From assembly GCA_947384645.1 (NCBI GenBank), contig CANDHX010000027.1, positions 1-11,867 on the forward strand: a DNA stretch of 11,867 nt. Reading direction: 5' to 3'. The position numbers were made by a program, and so were the translations under genes. Each line of letters begins with the position of its first letter. Position 1 is the stretch's first letter. This document shows, one piece after another, positions 7,476 through 11,867 of the stretch. The DNA is from an uncultured Mycoplasmatota bacterium. Its GTDB lineage: Bacteria > Bacillota_I > Bacilli_A > RF39 > UBA660. The notes under the pieces are model-generated. The model worked only from the letters and a program-made list of their open reading frames with translations. It ran no database searches and had not been told where the DNA came from.

Positions 7476-7498
7476 TTTTTAAATAAATTAAAAGTGTC
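7450..7498. repeat. Imperfect inverted repeat across the orphan promoter
   Basis: GACACTTTTTAAT (7450-7462) pairs with ATTAAAAGTGTC (7487-7498) with a single extra T and a 24-base centre. The arms cover the -35 region and the expected start site of the 7448 promoter. That placement is consistent with an operator, though a chance AT-rich palindrome is possible. Confidence 0.4.
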
Positions 7499-7724
7499 TT
7501 AGTTTATTTACATAAAGTAGATTTCATTTTATCAGAAGTATGAATATACACACAAAATATCGGCATATTATAATAGTTCTATGAAGCTTTTAACAATATT
7601 TATAATAGAAGATTTATTTATAATGTTAGTATAATTATCTATTAATCTGTTTATAAAATAAGATGCAATAGTTTTATTTCTATATCAGATATTATTTTCT
7701 CCTGATTATATTATCCTTTATCAT

Positions 7725-7748
7725 CAAAAGAAAACTTTTGCATTTTTT
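7725..7748 (+). terminator. Weak hairpin and T-run upstream of engB
   Basis: CAAAAG (7725-7730) and CTTTTG (7735-7740) form a 6-bp stem with an AAAA loop, followed by CA and six T. It could end a transcript from the 7448 promoter. The stem is AT-rich and overlaps the engB -35 box, so it is weak evidence. Confidence 0.3.
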
Positions 7749-7766
7749 AACGATTTGTTCTATAAT
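7738..7766 (+). promoter_or_regulatory. engB promoter
   Basis: -35 TTGCAT (7738-7743) and perfect -10 TATAAT (7761-7766) are separated by 17 bases and lie 22 bases before the engB ATG. Confidence 0.8.
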
Positions 7767-7788
7767 GCTATATACGAGGTGAATCGAT

Positions 7789-8376
7789 ATGAAAATCGAA
7801 TCAGCAGAATTATCAAATATTGCTGTGCGAACTAATCAATATCCAGAAGGAGACAATCCAGAGTTTTTGTTAGTTGGAAGAAGCAATGTAGGAAAGAGCA
7901 GTTTTATAAATACGATTATAAATAGAAAAAATTATGCTCATACTAGTAGTACTCCAGGAAAGACGCAAACCTTAAATTTCTATTTTATAAACGAGGAATT
8001 TTATCTTGTAGATGTTCCAGGGTATGGATATGCAAAAATCGATAAACCGACTCAAAAAAAATTTGGGTTGATGATAGAGGATTATCTTAAGACGAGATAT
8101 ACTCTAAAAAGAGTGTTTTTACTTATAGATTTTAGGATAAAGCCTTCTGAAGACGACGTACTCATGTACAATTATTTAAAATACTATAAAATACCCGTAA
8201 CCGTCGTGGCTACTAAATACGATAAAGTGAAAATGAAGGCAAGAGATAAGCAGGTCAAACTAATCGAGGAAGCGATTCACTTGGAAGACGGAGATAATTT
8301 AGTATATTTTTCTAGCGTGAATAAAAAGGGCAAACAAGAGATATACGACATCATAAAAAGCTATTTAGACGAATAG
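7789..8376 (+). CDS. engB: Ribosome biogenesis GTPase EngB/YsxC
   Basis: This 195-residue TRAFAC-class GTPase is needed for assembly of the large ribosomal subunit. GTP-binding motifs appear in order: G1 GRSNVGKSS (30-38), the G2 region with Thr in STPGKTQTLNFY, G3 DVPGYGYA (75-82), G4 TKYDK (142-146) and G5-like FSSVNKKG (174-181). The length is normal for the family. ATG 7789 has GAGGTGA (7776-7782) six bases upstream and a consensus promoter. In many Bacillota engB (ysxC) follows lonA or clpX; here it stands alone, divergent from recU, and shares the neighbourhood with the second ribosome-assembly GTPase, der. Confidence 0.95.
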   Translation: MKIESAELSNIAVRTNQYPEGDNPEFLLVGRSNVGKSSFINTIINRKNYAHTSSTPGKTQTLNFYFINEEFYLVDVPGYGYAKIDKPTQKKFGLMIEDYLKTRYTLKRVFLLIDFRIKPSEDDVLMYNYLKYYKIPVTVVATKYDKVKMKARDKQVKLIEEAIHLEDGDNLVYFSSVNKKGKQEIYDIIKSYLDE

Positions 8377-8383
8377 TTTTTTT
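8356..8383 (+). terminator. Intrinsic terminator at the engB 3' end
   Basis: AAAAGCTATT (8356-8365) pairs with AATAGTTTTT (8372-8381), with one G-T pair, around a six-base loop; a seven-T run follows the inner stem. The hairpin overlaps the last codons of engB. The stem is AT-rich, so the strength is uncertain. Confidence 0.5.
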
Positions 8384-8408
8384 ATGTTGAGAATTAAATC
8401 TCGTGTCC

Positions 8409-8436
8409 TTGCATAAATTTGTTTTTGTGATACAAT
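8409..8436 (+). promoter_or_regulatory. Promoter of the interrupted gene at 8468
   Basis: -35 TTGCAT (8409-8414) is 16 bases from the extended -10 TGATACAAT (8428-8436). The spacer contains AATTTGTTTTTG (8416-8427), identical to the sequence before the cca -10 box. Confidence 0.7.
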
Positions 8437-8467
8437 ACTTTAGGTTTTAAAAGAGAGGAAAATATAA

Positions 8468-8887
8468 ATGACTATATTAGAAATAGAAAAATTTTATCAA
8501 AACGATTCAAAGAGTTATATTTTAGAAAAAAATAAAGAATTTTTGGAATGGCTAAATGGCCTTATCTCTAAAGGCTATACTCCTCCATTAGCTACAGTGG
8601 AAGAGCTCCAACTTTTTATAAATAAAGTTGCTTCTTGGTATTTGTTAAAATACTATACTACTTCATCTATTTCGTTAAAGCAAGATTCAATGAGCAATGA
8701 GGCAACATTTAAAGCACTTCAAAGAAGACTATCCCATTTAGAACTAGATTTGCTGAGCTGCACTTATCGTTTTGCTAGTGCTTTGGACGGTAAAAGCAAT
8801 ATGAATATTGCCGTATATGATTTAAAAAATGAAATGGAATTATATTTACAGTTCAGTAGAAATAGTGGCATGATTAGGAAAGGATAA
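8468..8887 (+). CDS. Unknown protein, N-terminal part of a frame broken by TAA
   Basis: This is a 139-residue reading frame from ATG 8468, with the purine-rich site AGAGAGGAA (8452-8460) and a good promoter upstream. It is predicted to be soluble and largely helical. The segment at about 34-66 contains YTPPLATVEELQLF followed by ASWYLLKYY, and a charged helical segment with Arg-Arg and Asp/Glu follows (about 82-120). No signal peptide, membrane segment or catalytic motif is seen, and I do not recognise the family with confidence. The frame ends at TAA (8885-8887), but the same frame continues with coding character to 9226. This is therefore probably the front of a protein of about 252 residues rather than a complete one. 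Confidence 0.65.
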   Translation: MTILEIEKFYQNDSKSYILEKNKEFLEWLNGLISKGYTPPLATVEELQLFINKVASWYLLKYYTTSSISLKQDSMSNEATFKALQRRLSHLELDLLSCTYRFASALDGKSNMNIAVYDLKNEMELYLQFSRNSGMIRKG

Positions 8888-9226
8888 GCTTCTTTAGTTT
8901 CAAAAGTTTTAGCAACTGGTATCAGTGCACCTTTTTCCTTATTGGATTTTGTGAGTGCGTTAAAAGGGAATAAAGAATACGATATAAGTGAAGCACAAAG
9001 GGCTTTGGAAACTCATAAAATAGATTTGCAATTGAGAAAGAAATTGCTCGAATTCATCGCTTTATCTATAATCTATTCGAAAAATTTTATACCAGCAATA
9101 AGCATTATGATTGCTAGAGAATTCGCATTCGAAATAGAAGATACCTTGGGTATAAAAATCGACATCGATGAGCTAGTTGCTAGAACTCAAGTTGAATGTA
9201 AAAAAGATAAAAATAATTATATATAG
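8888..9226 (+). pseudogene. C-terminal remainder of the interrupted gene
   Basis: This is the continuation, in the same frame, of the gene beginning at 8468, directly after its TAA. It encodes about 112 residues, beginning ASLVSKVLATGISAPFSLLD and ending in a lysine-rich tail. Its middle looks like a folded helical protein (FIALSIIYSKNFIPAISIM, then an acidic helix). The first available start codons are TTG 8942 and GTG 8948. The bases before them are pyrimidine-rich (ACCTTTTTCC) and offer no ribosome binding site, so independent translation is unlikely. A single base change from CAA, GAA or AAA would create the stop. Readthrough, a real second gene, or a sequencing error are alternatives. 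Confidence 0.55.
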
Positions 9227-9335
9227 TTTTTATAATTAATAGATAAAAGTTATTTTTTATAAGGATTTAGAAAATGCTTATATAGATATTTTTTAAAATT
9301 TTGATATAAGAGGTTTGTCTTTCTAGACATGTTTT

Positions 9336-9360
9336 AGGTACCTTTGAAGGTATCTTTTTT
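9336..9360 (+). terminator. Intrinsic terminator upstream of der
   Basis: AGGTACCTT (9336-9344) and AAGGTATCT (9347-9355) form a 9-bp stem with one G-T pair and a very small loop, followed by a T-rich tract. It would end transcripts of the 8468-9226 unit just before the der promoter. Confidence 0.7.
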
Positions 9361-9370
9361 ATTTTTATTG

Positions 9371-9379
9371 TGGTACAAT
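9371..9379 (+). promoter_or_regulatory. Extended -10 promoter of der
   Basis: TGGTACAAT (9371-9379) is a TGn-extended -10 box 26 bases before the der ATG. No good -35 is present; the matching place lies within the terminator T-run. Confidence 0.5.
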
Positions 9380-9405
9380 TGTTTAAAGAAAGGGATGAGT
9401 TAGAT

Positions 9406-10719
9406 ATGAATACAGTATCTCTAATAGGAAGACCGAATACTGGTAAGAGTTCTCTATTTAATAGGCTTATAGGAGAAAAAAAGTCTATAATTATGGATAA
9501 TCCCGGCATAACTAGGGACCGCATATATGGCAAAGTTACTTATAATAAGAAAAGTTTTCATCTAATCGATACTGGAGGAATAGATTTATCGCAAGAAGAC
9601 TTCAATGAAAGAATTAGGATACAAGCAGAAGTTGCCATAATGGAATCAGATGTCTGTGTATTCGTCGTAGACGGATTAACCGATATTACGGAAAACGACC
9701 GACTCATCGCTTCAATACTACAAAAACAGAATAAAAAGATTATAGTCGCTGTAAATAAAATCGATAACGAAAAAAGAAAAGAAAATATCTATTCGTTTTA
9801 TGAACTGGGGTTTGAGCATGTAATCGCAGTTAGTGCAGAACACAAGCTTGGTATAAAGGAACTTTTAGAAGAAATAACTAAAGATTTTAATGAAAATCCA
9901 ACTCTTCCGAAAGACGATGTCTTAAAATTTTCTTTTATCGGTAGACCTAATACGGGTAAGAGCAGTTTAACAAATGCTTTGTTAAACGAAGAGAGAGTTA
10001 TAGTATCGAATGTAGCAGGTACGACAAGAGATGCAGTAGATATCAAATTCAACTATGAGGGAAATCCCTATATTGTAGTCGATACAGCGGGTCTTAGAAA
10101 AAAGGGCCGAATATTCGAGTCGGTAGAAAAATACAGTCTGATAAGGACTCTTAAGGCAATAGAAGAAAGCGACGTCTGTGTACTCGTCATAAATGCAGAA
10201 GAAGGTATCATCGAACACGATAAGCACATCGCTTCTTATGCAATAGATGCAGGAAAATGCCTTGTAATAGCTGTAAATAAATGGGACACTGTAGCTAATC
10301 AAGACCAAGCGATAAAGGAATGGAACACTAGAATTAAGAATGAATTTCAATTTGCCACCTATGCCAAAGTAGTATTTTTAAGTGCTCTTACTAAAAAGCG
10401 AATTCATACTTTGATGCCAGCGATTATAGAATCTTTTGAAAATGCAACAAGAGAGATTAAGACGAGTGCTTTAAACGATGTGATTAGCGAAGCTTACATG
10501 TTACATCCTGCTCCTAGTTATAAGGGAAGAAGGTTGAAAATTTATTTCATAAATCAATCGGGTACTAGACCACCAAAATTTACTTTTAACGTAAATAATA
10601 AAGGACTCGTACATTTTTCATATCAAAGATACTTGGAAAACACTTTGAGAAGCAATTTTGAACTCGAAGGAACGCCTATAGTAATTCAATTTAAAAATAA
10701 AAATGATGATGAATTGTAA
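9406..10719 (+). CDS. der: Ribosome biogenesis GTPase Der (EngA), two GTPase domains
   Basis: This 437-residue protein has tandem GTPase domains and a C-terminal KH-like domain, and is essential for 50S ribosome assembly. Domain 1 has G1 GRPNTGKS (8-15), G3 DTGG (55-58) and G4 NKID (117-120). Domain 2 has G1 GRPNTGKS (179-186), G3 DTAG (226-229) and G4 NKWD (291-294). The KH-like part (about 355-437) includes the conserved HPAPSYKGRRLKIYF and RYLENTLR segments. The length is typical. ATG 9406 is chosen because the protein then starts directly with the first beta strand (MNTVSLIGRPN). AAAGGG (9389-9394) lies 11 bases upstream, a little far. TTG/GTG starts from 9370 overlap the -10 box and are unlikely. 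Confidence 0.96.
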   Translation: MNTVSLIGRPNTGKSSLFNRLIGEKKSIIMDNPGITRDRIYGKVTYNKKSFHLIDTGGIDLSQEDFNERIRIQAEVAIMESDVCVFVVDGLTDITENDRLIASILQKQNKKIIVAVNKIDNEKRKENIYSFYELGFEHVIAVSAEHKLGIKELLEEITKDFNENPTLPKDDVLKFSFIGRPNTGKSSLTNALLNEERVIVSNVAGTTRDAVDIKFNYEGNPYIVVDTAGLRKKGRIFESVEKYSLIRTLKAIEESDVCVLVINAEEGIIEHDKHIASYAIDAGKCLVIAVNKWDTVANQDQAIKEWNTRIKNEFQFATYAKVVFLSALTKKRIHTLMPAIIESFENATREIKTSALNDVISEAYMLHPAPSYKGRRLKIYFINQSGTRPPKFTFNVNNKGLVHFSYQRYLENTLRSNFELEGTPIVIQFKNKNDDEL

Positions 10720-10723
10720 AATT

Positions 10724-10743
10724 GAGTTAAAAACTCTTTTTTT
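10724..10743 (+). terminator. Possible weak terminator after der
   Basis: GAGTT (10724-10728) and AACTC (10732-10736) form a 5-bp stem with an AAA loop, directly followed by seven T. The stem is short, so read-through into the next gene is likely. Confidence 0.4.
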
Positions 10744-10796
10744 ATTTGGTTTAAAATGATAGACTGGATTTAGGACAATAAAAAGGAGTTCTTAAA

Positions 10797-11738
10797 ATGA
10801 AGAAAAAAATTATTATAACTGTGGTCTTGTTGCTAATATTATTTCCAAGTTGTTTTTTTGCATATAAGCATTTCACTAAAAAGATTGAAGAGCCGCCCAA
10901 AAGCGATGTAGGTATTGAAGATGAGATAACCGCAGAAGAATTGAAAGGAAAATTTGCCGAAGCGGGATTGAAAGTCGATGCATCTTTAGCTACTCAGCCT
11001 TTGATGAATGCTTATGCCGAGTATTTTGGCGATAAAAAATTCTTGGCTAATGTCAAAGAAAATTATACCAATACGCATCCCGGGTATGTCAAATTAATCA
11101 ATAAAGAAGCCGATTTGATAATTGTTACTGAACCTTCACAAGAAGAACTAGATTTGGCAAAACAGAAAAATGTCGAACTAGAAGTCACAAAGGTCGTCAA
11201 TGAAGGATTTGTCTTCTATGTCAATACTAAAAATCCTGTAGATGATTTGAAACTCAAAGAAATCGTCGACATATATTCTGGAAAGATAAACGATTGGGAT
11301 AAAGTTGGAGGAAATAAATCTCAGATAATCCCTTATCAAAGACCTGTTAACTCGGGTTCTCAAACGGGAATGTTATCTCTTGTAATGAAGGGAGAACCTT
11401 TGAGAAAGCCTACGTCTATTGAATTAGTAGAATCGATGGGTGGAATAATCGATGCAGTTGCAAATTATGACAATAACAAGGACGGAATAGGATATTCTTA
11501 TTATTACTATGCCAATATCATGTATCATACACCAAACATTAAGTTTTTAGGAATCGACGGAGTAAAACCCACTTATAAAACGATAGAAGATGAAAGTTAT
11601 CCGATAATGACCGCTTATTATATAGTTACAAGAAAAGATGCCAACGAAAAGACACTTGAATTTAAAAATGCTCTTTTAAGCAGTGAAGGCAATCGAGTTG
11701 CTAAGGAGGCAGGTTATGTCCCAATCAAAAAGAAATGA
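10797..11738 (+). CDS. pstS: PstS-like phosphate-binding protein, membrane-anchored
   Basis: This 313-residue extracytoplasmic solute-binding protein of the PstS/PBP-like family would capture phosphate for a Pst ABC importer. It starts with a Lys-rich, hydrophobic signal or anchor (residues 2-18) followed by Cys19. The sequence before that Cys (LFPS) is a poor lipobox, so lipid attachment is uncertain and an uncleaved anchor is possible. Family features are a ligand-pocket start at SLATQPLM (63-70) and EADLIIVTEPS (104-114) in place of the usual DIG-SS. The hinge-region text IYSGKINDWDKVGG and the phosphate-loop-like RPVNSGSQTGM (182-192) also fit. ATG 10797 has AAGGAG eight bases upstream. 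Its last 23 bases overlap the next gene. A binding protein for a different oxyanion remains possible. Confidence 0.8.
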   Translation: MKKKIIITVVLLLILFPSCFFAYKHFTKKIEEPPKSDVGIEDEITAEELKGKFAEAGLKVDASLATQPLMNAYAEYFGDKKFLANVKENYTNTHPGYVKLINKEADLIIVTEPSQEELDLAKQKNVELEVTKVVNEGFVFYVNTKNPVDDLKLKEIVDIYSGKINDWDKVGGNKSQIIPYQRPVNSGSQTGMLSLVMKGEPLRKPTSIELVESMGGIIDAVANYDNNKDGIGYSYYYYANIMYHTPNIKFLGIDGVKPTYKTIEDESYPIMTAYYIVTRKDANEKTLEFKNALLSSEGNRVAKEAGYVPIKKK

Positions 11739-11867
11739 TTTCATATTTTATGGAATTTTAGTTGTTATAGTACTAGTTTCTATTTTAGGTACTTCTTTTG
11801 CAATTAATTTACATAACAAAAATGTAGATGAAAACAATATTTTGGTAGAAGGAAAGGAAGAAGTTAT
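11716..11867 (+). CDS. Membrane-anchored protein of unknown function, 3'-truncated by window end
   Basis: The first 50 codons of a gene are visible from ATG 11716. A near-perfect ribosome binding site, TAAGGAGG (11702-11709), lies inside the end of the PstS-like gene, and the two genes overlap by 23 bases, so translation is probably coupled. The N terminus is MSQSKRND followed by a hydrophobic segment (about 9-30). After that comes a polar stretch with Asn, Asp, Glu and Lys (LHNKNVDENN). The remainder lies outside the window. From position and one N-terminal membrane segment it may be another secreted or anchored protein of the same operon, or the start of a PstC-like permease. The sequence seen does not decide. 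Confidence 0.65.
   Translation, partial: MSQSKRNDFIFYGILVVIVLVSILGTSFAINLHNKNVDENNILVEGKEEV

Larger units (their letters stand above)
7376..7788. other. AT-rich intergenic region between divergent recU and engB
   Basis: This is about 410 bases without a credible protein gene. It holds the recU promoter, the 7448 promoter with its inverted repeat, a weak hairpin plus T-run at 7725-7748, and the engB promoter. The ten bases ATGAAGCTTT occur twice (7461-7470 and 7581-7590). The only frames there are 13-17 codons long and lack ribosome binding sites. No RNase P RNA, tRNA or riboswitch pattern was recognised. Confidence 0.6.

Noticed and set aside
7376..7788. RNase P RNA, which lies near recU in Bacillus
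   Set aside because: No conserved GAGGAAAGTCC-type element or its partner is visible, and the region is far too AT-rich.
8942..9226. A separate 94-residue gene starting at TTG 8942
   Set aside because: The bases before it are pyrimidine-rich with no ribosome binding site. Coding character already begins right after the TAA at 8888 in the same frame, so it is better read as the rest of an interrupted gene.
1..11867. CRISPR array, insertion sequence, tRNA or rRNA genes
   Set aside because: No regularly spaced repeats, transposase motifs, terminal repeats or tRNA-like T-arm sequences were found.

Overview
The window is AT-rich, low-GC DNA from a member of the Bacillota (Firmicutes). Evidence for this is the presence of DnaD, RecU, a class A penicillin-binding protein, EngB and Der, with AGGAGG-type ribosome binding sites and sigma-A-like promoters. 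TGA serves as a stop codon (transporter, cca, recU) and Trp is TGG, so this is the standard bacterial code and not a Mycoplasma-type code. The set of genes suggests an Erysipelotrichia- or Bacilli-like organism, but the exact taxon cannot be fixed from the sequence alone.

Region 1 (1-1791) is a peptide export and bacteriocin-like cassette. The 3' part of an ABC exporter gene, open to the left edge, is followed without a gap by two very small genes for peptides with double-glycine leaders. The leaders are 14 residues each and nearly identical. The mature parts are hydrophobic and cationic, each with one GxxxG motif and a single Cys near the C terminus. This looks like an undescribed two-peptide (class IIb-like) bacteriocin or a pair of secreted signalling peptides. 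It is the most interesting part of the window.

Region 2 (1797-4199) is a housekeeping operon, cca-dnaD-nth, read from its own promoter: tRNA CCA addition, primosome assembly and base-excision repair. It converges on recU-ponA (minus strand, 4222-7375) at a shared bidirectional terminator. RecU is a Holliday-junction resolvase and PonA a bifunctional peptidoglycan synthase.

Region 3 (7376-7788) is an AT-rich gap of about 410 bases. It holds the recU promoter, the engB promoter, and a strong TTGACA/TATACT promoter with an inverted repeat. No protein gene is visible behind that promoter, so a small non-coding transcript is possible.

Region 4 (7789-10719) carries two ribosome-assembly GTPases, engB and der. 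Between them is an unrecognised reading frame of about 252 codons that is broken by one in-frame TAA. Region 5 (10797-11867) has a PstS-like phosphate-binding protein. It is overlapped by a second gene for a membrane-anchored protein that runs off the right edge, so this is probably the start of a phosphate-uptake-type operon.
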